Positions 24,891 through 33,388 of a stretch of 64,000 nucleotides of DNA are shown one piece after another. The notes beneath the pieces are model-generated. The model did not search any database, was not told the origin of the DNA, and saw only the letters and a list, made by a program, of their open reading frames with translations. Location: contig NZ_CP043761.1 of NCBI RefSeq assembly GCF_008386395.1, forward strand, positions 1 to 64,000, written 5' to 3'. The stretch is from Paenibacillus sp. 37. Lineage in GTDB: Bacteria; Bacillota; Bacilli; Paenibacillales; Paenibacillaceae. How positions within the stretch are numbered: the stretch's first letter is position 1; the number at the start of each line of letters is the position of its first letter. The position numbers were made by a program, and so were the translations under genes.

Positions 24891-25334
24891 ATGAAAATCA
24901 ATCCTGGATTCAGACCGATTCAGAGCGGGATCAGTTCTACTGATTCAGGTTCCAAACCGGTTCAATCCAAAAATTTCTCTGATATGATGAACCACCAGGG
25001 GGAACGGGCCTCACAAGCTGAACTGAATCGCCGGTTTAGTGAAATCCAGCTTCAGGGCGATCGCCTGGCACGTTCCATGACGATTCGTGAACTGAAGGCG
25101 TATAAGCAACTTGTTAAAAGGTTCCTGGAAGAGACCGTTCGTCGCGGTGTATCCATGAAAGAGACAAGGGGTTGGGATCGTCGCGGCAGAGGCAAGCGTT
25201 ATAAGCTGATTGATGAAATTGACTCCGCTCTGTTATCCATGGCTGATGAATTGCTGGATACAGAAGAAGGAAAAATCTCTCTATTGCAACAAGTAGGCGA
25301 AATTCGGGGGATGCTTATTAATTTAAGCTTCTGA
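24891..25334 (+). CDS. yaaR: YaaR family (DUF327) protein
   Basis: A 147-residue protein of the DUF327/YaaR family, found in bacilli between yaaQ and holB. The N-terminal 45 residues are polar and low in complexity. The C-terminal part is helical and carries the family core QLVKRFLEETVRRG and KRYKLIDEIDSALLSMADELL. No catalytic motif is visible and its function is unknown. It lies 9 bases before holB, so the two are co-transcribed. Confidence 0.9.
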   Translation: MKINPGFRPIQSGISSTDSGSKPVQSKNFSDMMNHQGERASQAELNRRFSEIQLQGDRLARSMTIRELKAYKQLVKRFLEETVRRGVSMKETRGWDRRGRGKRYKLIDEIDSALLSMADELLDTEEGKISLLQQVGEIRGMLINLSF

Positions 25335-25343
25335 GGAGGAAGT

Positions 25344-26315
25344 ATGTCCTTTCAACAGATTATGGGTCAACAAGCGGCCAAGCAAATGTTACAAAGCAGT
25401 TTGAGACGACAGGCGATAAGCCACGCATATTTGTTTAGCGGTCCTGCTGGTAGTGGTCAACGGAAGACGGCAATTACCTTTGCCAAAGCAATCTTCTGTA
25501 CAGAACTTGAAGATGACGCGTGCGGGCAGTGTCTTGAATGTCGTAAGGTGGATCATGGTAACCATCCGGATCTAACCATGCTTGCACCAGATGGAAACAA
25601 CATTAAAATAGATCAAATCCGGGATCTGCAGCGTATTTTTTCATACAGATCCGAGGCAGGCCATCCCAAGGTATATATTATAGAACAAGCCGAGAAAATG
25701 ACGGTGCAGGCAGCAAACAGTTTGTTGAAATTTTTGGAGGAACCGCAGGTACCGGCAGTTGGCATCCTGATTACAGATAATGGACAGGCCATGTTGCCAA
25801 CAATCCGCTCACGCTCCCAATTGGTGCCGTTCAGCGCACTTAATCCGGAAGAGATGCTGCAATCCCTGATCGAGGAAGGGAACCCTGCCAATCTGGCTCG
25901 CTCTGCCGTCCATTTAGCGTCAGGATTGGAAGCATGTAGAGAAATTCTCCAGCAGAATTGGTTTGCAGAAATTAGAAACGTAATGTTACAATTAGGGAAG
26001 GAGTCCCTGGGTAGAGGAAGTACATCATTGATCTCTGCACAGCAGAAGCTTTTTAAAACCGGACTCTCTGAACACCTGGACATGTTACTCAGTTTGTTCC
26101 ATCTATGGTTTAGGGACATGCTGTATGTTCAGTACGATAGGCATGAACATATCGTTTTTATAGATCAGTTAGACATGTTATCTCAGTTGGCACATACCCG
26201 CAGCACAGAGCAGTGGGTCTCCTATATGGATATGGCCGCAGCATGCAGAAAAAAATTGCGTTTTAACGTCAATGGCCAGCTTTGTCTGGAGCAATTTTTG
26301 ATCGGTTTGGCATAA
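25344..26315 (+). CDS. holB: DNA polymerase III delta-prime subunit
   Basis: HolB is part of the clamp loader. The 323-residue protein has the zinc cysteines at 52, 60, 63 and 66 (CGQCLEC), the GNHPD motif, and the sensor segment ANSLLKFLEEP. The usual Walker A GxxGxGK is replaced by GPAGSGQRKT at 33-42, so the lysine position is Gln. This fits the known loss of ATPase function in delta-prime. Length is normal. Ribosome site GAGGAAG. Confidence 0.95.
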   Translation: MSFQQIMGQQAAKQMLQSSLRRQAISHAYLFSGPAGSGQRKTAITFAKAIFCTELEDDACGQCLECRKVDHGNHPDLTMLAPDGNNIKIDQIRDLQRIFSYRSEAGHPKVYIIEQAEKMTVQAANSLLKFLEEPQVPAVGILITDNGQAMLPTIRSRSQLVPFSALNPEEMLQSLIEEGNPANLARSAVHLASGLEACREILQQNWFAEIRNVMLQLGKESLGRGSTSLISAQQKLFKTGLSEHLDMLLSLFHLWFRDMLYVQYDRHEHIVFIDQLDMLSQLAHTRSTEQWVSYMDMAAACRKKLRFNVNGQLCLEQFLIGLA

Positions 26316-26432
26316 GACTGGGAGAGGGCAAAGTTAGCTCCAATCATATGCAAACGGTTATAACTTCGGCCGGTTCCCTAAGAAGACGGGGCTTCAGACG
26401 AAGTGGGGTTGGCTTACAAGGGGGTTAATTTT

Positions 26433-27233
26433 TTGTACAGTGTAGTGGGTGTCCGTTTCAAAAAAGCGGGCAAAATTTATTACTTCGATCCCCTGGACCT
26501 TCCCATTGAGAAAGAAAACTGCGTTATCGTGGAGACAGCGCGGGGGGTTGAGTACGGTAAGGTTGTCGTAGGTAAGAAGGAAGTGGGCGAGTCCGATGTG
26601 GTGTTGCCGCTGAAGAAAGTCATCCGCGTTGCGGGCGAGACAGATGCCCGTGTGGTTGATGAGAACAAGCGTGCAGCCAAAGAAGCATTCGGTACTTGTT
26701 TAAATAAAATCAAAGACCATGGCCTCAAAATGAAGCTGGTCGATGTGGAATTTACGTTTGATCGCAATAAAATTATTTTTTATTTTACAGCTGAAGGAAG
26801 AGTTGATTTCCGGGAGCTGGTCAAGGATCTGGCAAGCATATTCCGGACACGAATCGAGCTGAGACAGATTGGTGTACGTGATGAAGCGAAGATGCTTGGT
26901 GGAATCGGACCTTGCGGCCGTGTGTTGTGTTGTTCTTCCTGGCTGGGAGACTTTGAGCCGGTATCAATCAAGATGGCTAAAGATCAGAGCCTGTCACTGA
27001 ATCCGACGAAAATTTCAGGGTTGTGCGGAAGACTCATGTGCTGTCTGAAATTTGAGCATGATAACTATGAAAGTGTGAGAGAAGAACTGCCAGCTGTAGG
27101 CAAATTGGTCGTCACCTCATTGGGTGAAGGAAAAGTTGTCGGAATTAATGCCGGTAGCCGCACAGTCCATGTTCAACTGTTCGACATCAGTAAAGTCAAA
27201 GAACTTCCGCTGGATGACGTCGTTATCAAGTAA
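26433..27233 (+). CDS. ricT: RicT (YaaT), PSP1-domain regulator
   Basis: A 266-residue PSP1-family protein. In B. subtilis RicT acts with RicA and RicF in an Fe-S complex that affects RNA processing by RNase Y and the phosphorelay for sporulation and biofilm. The conserved cysteines are visible in GPCGRVLCCSSWL and GLCGRLMCCLKFE. The start is TTG 26433, which gives MYSVVGVRFKKAGKIYYFDP as in the B. subtilis protein. AAGGGGG lies upstream, and the ten extra in-frame residues before it are rejected. Confidence 0.95.
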   Translation: MYSVVGVRFKKAGKIYYFDPLDLPIEKENCVIVETARGVEYGKVVVGKKEVGESDVVLPLKKVIRVAGETDARVVDENKRAAKEAFGTCLNKIKDHGLKMKLVDVEFTFDRNKIIFYFTAEGRVDFRELVKDLASIFRTRIELRQIGVRDEAKMLGGIGPCGRVLCCSSWLGDFEPVSIKMAKDQSLSLNPTKISGLCGRLMCCLKFEHDNYESVREELPAVGKLVVTSLGEGKVVGINAGSRTVHVQLFDISKVKELPLDDVVIK

Positions 27234-27261
27234 ACCATAAAGGTTGCTTCGGGGTGGAAAC

Positions 27262-27630
27262 TTGGAAAAGAAAAATCTGTTTACGCACATTCATGAAATG
27301 GAAACCCAACTGGGTCAGTTGCACGGTGATTTAGGAGAGTTAAAAATGATTGTGAAGGAGCTGCTTGAAGATAATCAGCGGCTTACCATCGAGAATGAGC
27401 AGTTACGCAAACTGCTCAAACGTGAGGCTCCGGCAGATCTGCCGATCTCCTCAGCACTCGCTCCTGTAGCAAGACCAGCAGGTCCGGCTACAGGCGAGGA
27501 TGTTGTGGGTGAAGGGTATGATAATCTAGCCCGGTTGTATCACGAAGGCTTCCATATCTGCAACGTCTATTATGGACATTTGCGGACGGAAGGCGATTGT
27601 CTGTTCTGCCTGTCTTTTTTGAATAAATGA
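27262..27630 (+). CDS. yabA: Replication initiation control protein YabA
   Basis: YabA restrains over-initiation by contacting DnaA and the DnaN clamp, both encoded in this window. The 122-residue protein has an N-terminal leucine-zipper-like coiled coil (about 5-55), a Pro/Ala linker, and a C-terminal zinc site with His98, Cys100, Cys113 and Cys116 in the conserved [16 protein letters not shown] and [10 protein letters not shown]. The start is TTG 27262 behind GGGGTGG. A terminator follows. Confidence 0.96.
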   Translation: MEKKNLFTHIHEMETQLGQLHGDLGELKMIVKELLEDNQRLTIENEQLRKLLKREAPADLPISSALAPVARPAGPATGEDVVGEGYDNLARLYHEGFHICNVYYGHLRTEGDCLFCLSFLNK

Positions 27631-27635
27631 AGTGA

Positions 27636-27662
27636 CCGTAGGGATCCCCTACGGTTTTTTTT
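27636..27662 (+). terminator. Terminator after yabA
   Basis: CCGTAGGG-ATC-CCCTACGG with an eight-T run; a textbook intrinsic terminator ending the tmk cluster. Confidence 0.95.
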
Positions 27663-27725
27663 CAAGGTTATAAACCTAAACTAAACGAACATGAGATATA
27701 GAGTACCGGAGGATGAGCGTAACAT

Positions 27726-28502
27726 ATGAAAGCAAATGAAGTTGTGTTACATGAGTCAGAGCGGATTGATGATCTGCTCTCTCATGATCTGAGAATCATT
27801 CAAAGTGATGAAGTGTTTAGTTTTTCGATGGATGCCGTATTATTAGCCCGGTTTGCTTCGGTACCTAAACGGGGTCGTGTACTTGATTTGTGTACGGGTA
27901 ACGGGGTGGTTCCCATTTTGCTTACAACGCGTACGCAGGCTAGTCTGGAAGGGATCGAGATTCAGCCACGTTTGGCTGATATGGCGCGTCGCAGTGTGCA
28001 ATTAAATGCATTGGATGAGTCGATTATGATTCGTGAAGGTGATTTGCGAGAACTGGTGAAAGAAACAGGACATGCTGTATACGATGCAATAACGGTTAAT
28101 CCTCCATACATGCCTCTGAATGGCAGTGATCTTAAAATGAACACACATCAGGCAATGGCACGTCATGAGATCGGATGTACTCTGGAAGAAGTGATACAAG
28201 CTTGCAGTCGACTTGTACGTAATGGCGGCAAAGTATCGATGGTTCATCGTCCGCAGCGCCTTGCAGAGATTATCTCACTCATGCGCGAATATAAGCTGGA
28301 ACCAAAACGGATTCGGATGGTACATCCCCGTGCTCATTTGGAAGCCAACATGGTGTTAATTGAAGGAATGAAAGATGGTAAACCCGAAGTAAGGATGCTT
28401 CCTCCACTCATTGTCTACAATGAAGAGGGGAAATACTGCGAAGAGATTATGGATATTTACTATGGTCAGCAACCTGAGCGTACTACGAAAGGAGGGCTTT
28501 AG
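27726..28502 (+). CDS. trmN6: tRNA1(Val) adenine-37 N6-methyltransferase-like protein (YabB)
   Basis: A 258-residue class-I methyltransferase. It shows the SAM motif VLDLCTGNGVVPILL (about 56-70) and the N6-adenine catalytic motif NPPY (about 124-127). It belongs to the YabB/YfiC group, which methylates A37 of tRNA1Val in E. coli. The substrate here is inferred. It is followed without a gap by rsmI; the GIY-YIG gene yazA that separates them in B. subtilis is absent. Confidence 0.9.
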   Translation: MKANEVVLHESERIDDLLSHDLRIIQSDEVFSFSMDAVLLARFASVPKRGRVLDLCTGNGVVPILLTTRTQASLEGIEIQPRLADMARRSVQLNALDESIMIREGDLRELVKETGHAVYDAITVNPPYMPLNGSDLKMNTHQAMARHEIGCTLEEVIQACSRLVRNGGKVSMVHRPQRLAEIISLMREYKLEPKRIRMVHPRAHLEANMVLIEGMKDGKPEVRMLPPLIVYNEEGKYCEEIMDIYYGQQPERTTKGGL

Positions 28503-29387
28503 ATGACTTTGCATATTCAAAAAAGCTATGCGGAGCAGCCTGAAGGATCAGGCAAGCTCTATCTGGTTGGAACACCCATTGGTAATCTGGAGGATATGAC
28601 CTTCCGTGCCATCAAGACATTGCAGAGTTGTGACATCATTGCAGCAGAAGATACACGCCAGACCCGAAAGCTGCTTACCCATTTTGAAATTACACCTTCG
28701 ATGCTGTTTAGTTATCATGAGCATAATAAGGGGGCGAGTGGACCTGAACTGATACGCTATATAATAGAAGGAAAAAATTTGGCACTCGTCAGCGATGCTG
28801 GTTTGCCAGCCATTTCGGACCCTGGTTCTGACCTTGTACAGCTTGCACTGGAAGCCGGAATAACGGTCATTCCCATCCCGGGGCCCAACGCTGCGTTGTC
28901 TGCTCTGATCGTGTCCGGATTACCGACGGAGCGTTTTACATTCGGCGGTTTTTTGCCGCGGGAGAAAAAGGACATGCGAAAAGTGCTGGAGGCGTTTGAC
29001 GAATCCAACGGGACTTTGTTATTTTATGAATCGCCTCACCGTATCCGGAAAACATTAGTCCACCTTGAAGAAATTCTGGGTGATCGCTCGATTGTCCTGG
29101 CACGTGAACTAACCAAGCGTCATGAGGAATTCGCAAGGGGCACCGTGAGGGAATGCATAGACTGGCTTGAAGAACATCCGCCTCTTGGCGAGTACTGCTT
29201 GCTGGTAGAAGGCATTAAGGAAGAGGAGCGTAAGGCTGAGCGCGAAGCATGGTGGCAGCTCATGTCACTCGCGGATCATGTCAGCCATTATGAGGGTGAA
29301 GGACATAACCGCAAAGATGCAATGAAAAAAACGGCTACCGATCGCGGTCTGGCGAAGCGGGATGTATATAATGCATTAATCGAGTAG
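28503..29387 (+). CDS. rsmI: 16S rRNA (cytidine-1402-2'-O)-methyltransferase RsmI
   Basis: RsmI methylates the ribose of C1402 in the 16S decoding centre. The 294-residue protein shows the tetrapyrrole-methylase-type fold: GTPIGNLEDMTFRA (about 23-36), AAEDTRQTRKLL, SDAGLPAISDPG and PGPNAALSALIVSGLP. The ATG directly follows the yabB stop, with GGAGG inside the yabB end. It is adjacent to trmN6, and both are RNA methylases. Confidence 0.96.
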   Translation: MTLHIQKSYAEQPEGSGKLYLVGTPIGNLEDMTFRAIKTLQSCDIIAAEDTRQTRKLLTHFEITPSMLFSYHEHNKGASGPELIRYIIEGKNLALVSDAGLPAISDPGSDLVQLALEAGITVIPIPGPNAALSALIVSGLPTERFTFGGFLPREKKDMRKVLEAFDESNGTLLFYESPHRIRKTLVHLEEILGDRSIVLARELTKRHEEFARGTVRECIDWLEEHPPLGEYCLLVEGIKEEERKAEREAWWQLMSLADHVSHYEGEGHNRKDAMKKTATDRGLAKRDVYNALIE

Positions 29388-29667
29388 TAATCTAACCAAA
29401 TAACTACTGTTGTGGGGAACATAACCTGAAAAGAAGCTTATATCCAACCCTAGTGGAATATTAAAAAGAGCAGCGTGGCTAAAAAAAATTCCGAACAATT
29501 TCATCGTTCTCTCCCAGTTCGCGTGTGACGGAATCATTTTGGGTAATGGAACCCATAACAAGGCAAAAAAATACCTTCCGCGGTGGGGTTCACACCGGGA
29601 AGGTCATTAAGGAATATTAAAAGGTTAGAAATAACAATTTAGATAAGTCCAGTATACCTGGTTTTTC
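29388..29667. other. rsmI-abrB convergent intergenic region
   Basis: Between the convergent rsmI and abrB genes I see only the abrB terminator at 29565-29604. The remaining sequence shows no gene or clear repeat. Confidence 0.5.
29565..29604 (-). terminator. Terminator of abrB (reverse strand)
   Basis: On the minus strand ACCTTCCCGGTG pairs imperfectly with CACCGCGGAAGGT, then ATTTTTTT follows. Confidence 0.85.
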
Positions 29668-29922
29668 TTATTTTGTCACAGGTGCAGGGATTTCGGAAAT
29701 ACATTCGTTACAAACAATTTTACCTTTGAAGTAAGTAACGTTCTCTGCATTACCACAGAAGATACAAGCAGGCTCGTATTTTTTCAACATGATGCGCTCG
29801 CCGTCAACGTAGATTTCCAGAGCATCTTTTTCACCAATACCGAGCGTACGGCGCAATTCAATTGGAATAACTACCCGTCCCAGTTCGTCCACTTTTCTTA
29901 CAATACCTGTTGATTTCATCAT
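29668..29922 (-). CDS. abrB: AbrB-family transition-state regulator
   Basis: The first ~50 residues are almost identical to B. subtilis AbrB (STGIVRKVDELGRVVIPIEL), the swapped-hairpin DNA-binding domain. The 84-residue protein differs after that. It carries Cys53-x2-Cys56 and Cys71-x2-Cys74, a likely zinc ribbon, instead of the AbrB oligomerisation tail. The gene sits in the abrB position, reverse to rsmI. Its promoter (29993-30021) and a downstream Spo0A box (29963-29969) match the known Spo0A repression of abrB. Two ATGs are adjacent; the first is chosen, with GAGGAG upstream. Confidence 0.93.
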   Translation of the reverse strand: MMKSTGIVRKVDELGRVVIPIELRRTLGIGEKDALEIYVDGERIMLKKYEPACIFCGNAENVTYFKGKIVCNECISEIPAPVTK

Positions 29923-29962
29923 TATAATCAGTGCTCCTCTCAGCTAACTATCTTTGTCATTA

Positions 29963-29969
29963 TTCGACA
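29963..29969 (-). promoter_or_regulatory. Spo0A box downstream of the abrB promoter
   Basis: The minus strand reads TGTCGAA, a perfect 0A-box core, roughly 15-25 bases after the expected abrB transcription start. Repressive Spo0A boxes lie similarly in B. subtilis. Confidence 0.7.
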
Positions 29970-29992
29970 TTATTTTATGTTTTATGATACTC

Positions 29993-30021
29993 ATCATACC
30001 AACGATTCCCAAATCAGTCAA
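29993..30021 (-). promoter_or_regulatory. Sigma-A promoter of abrB
   Basis: On the minus strand TTGACT (30016-30021), 17-base spacer, TATGAT (29993-29998). Confidence 0.75.
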
Positions 30022-30116
30022 CCTTAAAATTAGCTTAAAATTAAGGGTGTTTTTCACAAGGTTACTGGTGGTAAGGGATTGGCAGCAGTTTTTCGCATTT
30101 AAACCTCAATGTCAGC

Positions 30117-30178
30117 TTTGTCGATTTGGAAAACGACAAAACCACTTCATTCGACAAAGTTCGTCATATGGTGTCGAA
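30117..30178. promoter_or_regulatory. Cluster of four Spo0A-box-like sites
   Basis: Against TTTGTCGAA: TTTGTCGAT at 30117-30125 (+), TTTGTCGTT at 30132-30140 (-), a perfect TTTGTCGAA at 30150-30158 (-), and TGTCGAA at 30172-30178 (+). The cluster lies 62-123 bases before the HD gene and about 100 bases upstream of the abrB promoter. Confidence 0.65.
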
Positions 30179-30239
30179 TATTAGGTGAATCGCAGAGCTC
30201 AAAGCGTTAATATAAAAGGAATTAAAGGAGTGAGTCGAC

Positions 30240-31517
30240 ATGGAACAACGTTTAACGGAAGAGAAAGTATTCAAAGATCCGGTACATAATTATATCCACG
30301 TGCAAGATCCGGTTATATGGCAGTTAATTAACACCCCGGAATTTCAGCGTCTACGCCGGATTCGTCAGCTGGGTACTTCTTACCTTACCTTTCACGGAGC
30401 AGAGCATAGTCGGTTCTCACATTCACTAGGTGTTTATGAGATCACACGCAAGATCATCTCTCAATTTGAAAGAAGTCATTATTCGGATTGGCCGAAGGAA
30501 GAAAAGATTGTAGCTCTGTGTGCAGCTCTACTTCATGATCTCGGGCATGGGCCATTCTCTCACTCCATCGAGGAAGCTTTTGACATGAATCACGAAGATT
30601 GGACTTGTCGCATTATTACAGGTGATACCGAAGTAGGGGCGATCTTAAGACGGTATGCTCCTGATTTTCCTGAGAAAGTAGCGTCTGTCATCCAAAAAAC
30701 GTATGAAAAGCCGATTGTGGTGAACTTGGTGACCAGTCCGCTTGATGCAGACCGAATGGACTATTTGCTCAGGGATGCCTATTTTACAGGTGTAAATTAC
30801 GGCACGATTGACCTTGATCGTATCCTTCGGATGCTGCGTCCTTATCATGGGCGGATTGTAGTCAAGGAGTCAGGCATGCATGCTGTGGAGGATTACCTCA
30901 TGTCTCGGTACCAGATGTATTGGCAGATTTACTTCCATCCGGTAACTCGTAGTTCTGAAATTATATTGCGGCAAATATTCAAGCGAGCAAAAACACTCAT
31001 ACAGCATGGTTTTCAATTTCGCTTCATGATTGATCCACTCCCTCAATTATTTGGAGGAGAATTATCCGTGGATGAATATTTGCAGTTGGATGAAGCCTTA
31101 ATTCAGACGGCATTTACACAGTGGCGAAAGGAGGACGATACTGTTCTAAGTGAGTTATGCGAACGTTTTATGGATCGCAAGTTATATAAGTATGTAGAGC
31201 TTGAACAGGTCGACTTGACAATGATGGAAGAGATTCGGGAAGCTTTTGTACAGGCTGGTCTCGATCCCGAATATGATCTTGAAATTGATTTTCCCTCGGA
31301 TAATCCGTATGATGTGTTTCGTCCGGATGAATCCACAGATAAGCAGATTCTTCTTCTGGATCGACAGGACAATTTACGTGAGTTGTCAGAAGTATCTGAC
31401 ATTGTCCGTTCCATCAGTGGGCTTCACCGAGGGAAACATCATTTGTATTACCCGCAAAATAAGGTGGATGCGATTATTCACGAATTACCGTCACATATAC
31501 GCCCCTATTTCTTGTAA
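30240..31517 (+). CDS. HD-domain phosphohydrolase (YwfO-like, possible dNTPase)
   Basis: A 425-residue protein of the SAMHD1/dGTPase-like HD family. It begins VFKDPVHNYIHVQDPVIWQL, then LRRIRQLGTSYLTFHGAEHSRFSHSLGVYE, the metal motif ALLHDLGHGPFSHSIEEAF, and SPLDADRMDYLLRDAYFTGV. It resembles B. subtilis YwfO. Such proteins hydrolyse dNTPs; the activity here is inferred. AAAGGAGTGAGTC precedes the ATG. It occupies the place where B. subtilis has metS between abrB and tatD. The Spo0A boxes upstream suggest sporulation-linked control. Confidence 0.9.
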   Translation: MEQRLTEEKVFKDPVHNYIHVQDPVIWQLINTPEFQRLRRIRQLGTSYLTFHGAEHSRFSHSLGVYEITRKIISQFERSHYSDWPKEEKIVALCAALLHDLGHGPFSHSIEEAFDMNHEDWTCRIITGDTEVGAILRRYAPDFPEKVASVIQKTYEKPIVVNLVTSPLDADRMDYLLRDAYFTGVNYGTIDLDRILRMLRPYHGRIVVKESGMHAVEDYLMSRYQMYWQIYFHPVTRSSEIILRQIFKRAKTLIQHGFQFRFMIDPLPQLFGGELSVDEYLQLDEALIQTAFTQWRKEDDTVLSELCERFMDRKLYKYVELEQVDLTMMEEIREAFVQAGLDPEYDLEIDFPSDNPYDVFRPDESTDKQILLLDRQDNLRELSEVSDIVRSISGLHRGKHHLYYPQNKVDAIIHELPSHIRPYFL

Positions 31518-31849
31518 TCGTGTGGGTATAATCCGATGAAGAATTTCGATATCAAAACACTTTCTAAAAGAGCTATTTTTCATGATACAGTAATCTGCTT
31601 TAATGGGGCGTATATGTAGATCGACATAATTTTGTAAATGCAAGCAGGAAGAATGAGCACAATTAGCAATATATAGATCAGAATATCCGTATATCTTCTA
31701 TATATTGTAGTTGTGAAGAAACAAATGTAATGATGTAATACACAGATACCCAAAATGTTTTATGTATGAGTCATTGAATTATTGAATTTTACAAATTTGA
31801 TTTTGAAAAAGAAGATAGTCGTTATTTCGACATGAAGGGAGATACAGAC
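31518..31849. other. Intergenic region before tatD
   Basis: About 330 AT-rich bases with no gene. A perfect 10-bp inverted repeat, CAATATATAG (31667-31676) with CTATATATTG (31698-31707), is the only structure seen. I found no convincing promoter. Confidence 0.5.
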
Positions 31850-32620
31850 ATGATGCTGTTCGACACACATACACATCTGGATGCACCACAATTCGACGAG
31901 GACCGCGAGGACATGATTCAGCGTGCTGTGGATGCAGGAGTTGGTCGCATGATCAACATTGGTTTTAACCGGGAGACAATTCCAACCACAATGAAACTCG
32001 CTGAAACATATGACTTTATATATGCAGCTGTAGGGTGGCATCCCGTAGATGCGATCATAATGCAGGACGGCGATTTGGAGTGGATTGCATCTTTATGCAA
32101 ACATGAAAAAGTGGTTGCGATCGGTGAGATTGGATTGGATTATCATTGGGATACATCACCAAAAGAAATACAGCATCGCGTATTACGACAACAAATTGCT
32201 TTGGCGCGTGAAGTAAACATGCCGATTGTCATCCATAATCGGGATGCACATGAGGATATCATAAGAATTTTGCGTGAAGAGAAAGCGGGTGAAGTTGGTG
32301 GTGTGATGCACTCGTTCTCGGGCAGCTGGGAAACAGCCAAAAGTTGTCTCGATATGGGCTTCCATCTCTCCTTCGGAGGACCGATCACATTCAAAAATGC
32401 AAAGCAGCCCAAAGAGGTGCTGGAGAAGGTTCCTATGGACCGGTTTTTCATTGAAACAGATGCTCCATATTTGACACCTCACCCTTATCGTGGAAAGCGA
32501 AATGAGACAGCGCATGTACGTCTGGTTGCAGAGGCAGCTGCGGAAATTAAAGGCATTTCGGTGGAGGAAATTACTGCAATAACAACCAAAAATGCCATGG
32601 AACGATTTGGAATTCGTTAA
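31850..32620 (+). CDS. tatD: TatD-family metal-dependent DNase (YabD)
   Basis: A 256-residue TIM-barrel hydrolase of the TatD family. It shows the metal motif DTHTHLD (4-10), EIGLDYHWD, the catalytic-region HNRDAHEDI, GVMHSFSGSWE and the C-terminal ETDAPYLTPHP. These act as Mg-dependent 3'-5' nucleases. The start is ATG 31850 with AAGGGAG 8 bases upstream; the in-frame ATG 31832 lies before that site. It matches yabD, upstream of yabE, in B. subtilis. Confidence 0.96.
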   Translation: MMLFDTHTHLDAPQFDEDREDMIQRAVDAGVGRMINIGFNRETIPTTMKLAETYDFIYAAVGWHPVDAIIMQDGDLEWIASLCKHEKVVAIGEIGLDYHWDTSPKEIQHRVLRQQIALAREVNMPIVIHNRDAHEDIIRILREEKAGEVGGVMHSFSGSWETAKSCLDMGFHLSFGGPITFKNAKQPKEVLEKVPMDRFFIETDAPYLTPHPYRGKRNETAHVRLVAEAAAEIKGISVEEITAITTKNAMERFGIR

Positions 32621-32870
32621 AAAAACGAGCAAATGAGGCGAAAAAGGCAGGTAAGCGGAGGTAATTTGCTCTTTGATCCAAATAAATCAAGAATATTACA
32701 ATATTTTAACCAAATATTCAGAAAAACGTACTTGATCAACGCTTTACAACATGCATCAAAACAGGATATCATCTTTTCAGTGAATTGTTGTGCGGAAAAT
32801 TGGACAGATGTTCGGGGGATGAACAAAGGGACACTTTCCGATGAAACAACATTACTTTCATGAATCAGTC
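32621..32870. other. Leader region ahead of the riboswitch
   Basis: Contains GAGCAAAT (32627-32634) and ATTTGCTC (32664-32671), a possible tatD terminator stem followed by CTTTG. The promoter for the riboswitch transcript must lie here, but I could not place it. Confidence 0.4.
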
Positions 32871-33113
32871 TCGCTGAGTCTCCGTTAACGGAGAGCGGGG
32901 GAACCAATAGGGCTTAAACATCGGTGTATTTGGCCGATGCGCAACGTTCGCTGACCCAAAAGCAGCGAAGGGAACTGCGAAGCCGTATTTGATTTCTTCT
33001 TTGGGTCTCGGGGTGAATTCAAGGGCGTCCGCCATGAGCGGGTGACCCAAGATAGGGCGGCTCTCTTTCGCCCGAACCCGACAGCTAACCTCGCAAGCGG
33101 AAAAAGAGAGGCA
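32871..33113 (+). ncRNA. Cyclic-di-AMP riboswitch (ydaO/yuaA type)
   Basis: The conserved ydaO-class blocks are present in order: TCGCTGAGTCTCCG with its hairpin, AGCGGGGGAACCAA (32894-32907), GGGGTGAATTC (33010-33020), CCGAACCCGACAGCTAACCTC (33072-33092, key residues CCGA and AGCTAACCTCG), then AAGAGAGGCAACC. In known examples cyclic-di-AMP binding favours a downstream terminator. A stem with T-run lies at 33154-33195, before yabE. The stretch between the first two blocks is enlarged and forms extra hairpins. Confidence 0.93.
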
Positions 33114-33153
33114 ACCTCGTGCATGAATTTCCGATATTCAAAATCATTCGGAA

Positions 33154-33195
33154 GCCACGAAAGAGTTCCTCTTACACTCTTTCTTTGGCTTTTTT
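33154..33195 (+). terminator. Riboswitch expression-platform terminator
   Basis: GCCACGAAAGAG pairs with CTCTTTCTTTGGC (imperfect in the middle), followed by TTTTTT. It ends transcription about 190 bases before the yabE start, so it is the likely cyclic-di-AMP off-switch. Confidence 0.85.
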
Positions 33196-33388
33196 GTTTT
33201 TGAATAAAAGAAATATTGTCATCATACGGTAGGTATTCAGGAGGATGACATCATGTTGCGAAGATTGATTCATGGTGCAGAACCGGATTATGTTGGTCCA
33301 ATCTGTGTTCTGTAGAAAATTTGGTATAGTCACGTCAAAGACATCATGCATTACTTTAGACGGCGAGGCTATGAAGGAGGACGGAGAA

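Noticed and set aside
29376..29561. 61-codon reverse frame between rsmI and abrB
   Set aside because: It overlaps the rsmI stop and lacks initiation signals.
32633..32863. 76-codon frame upstream of the riboswitch
   Set aside because: No ribosome site or family likeness, and it occupies the leader region.
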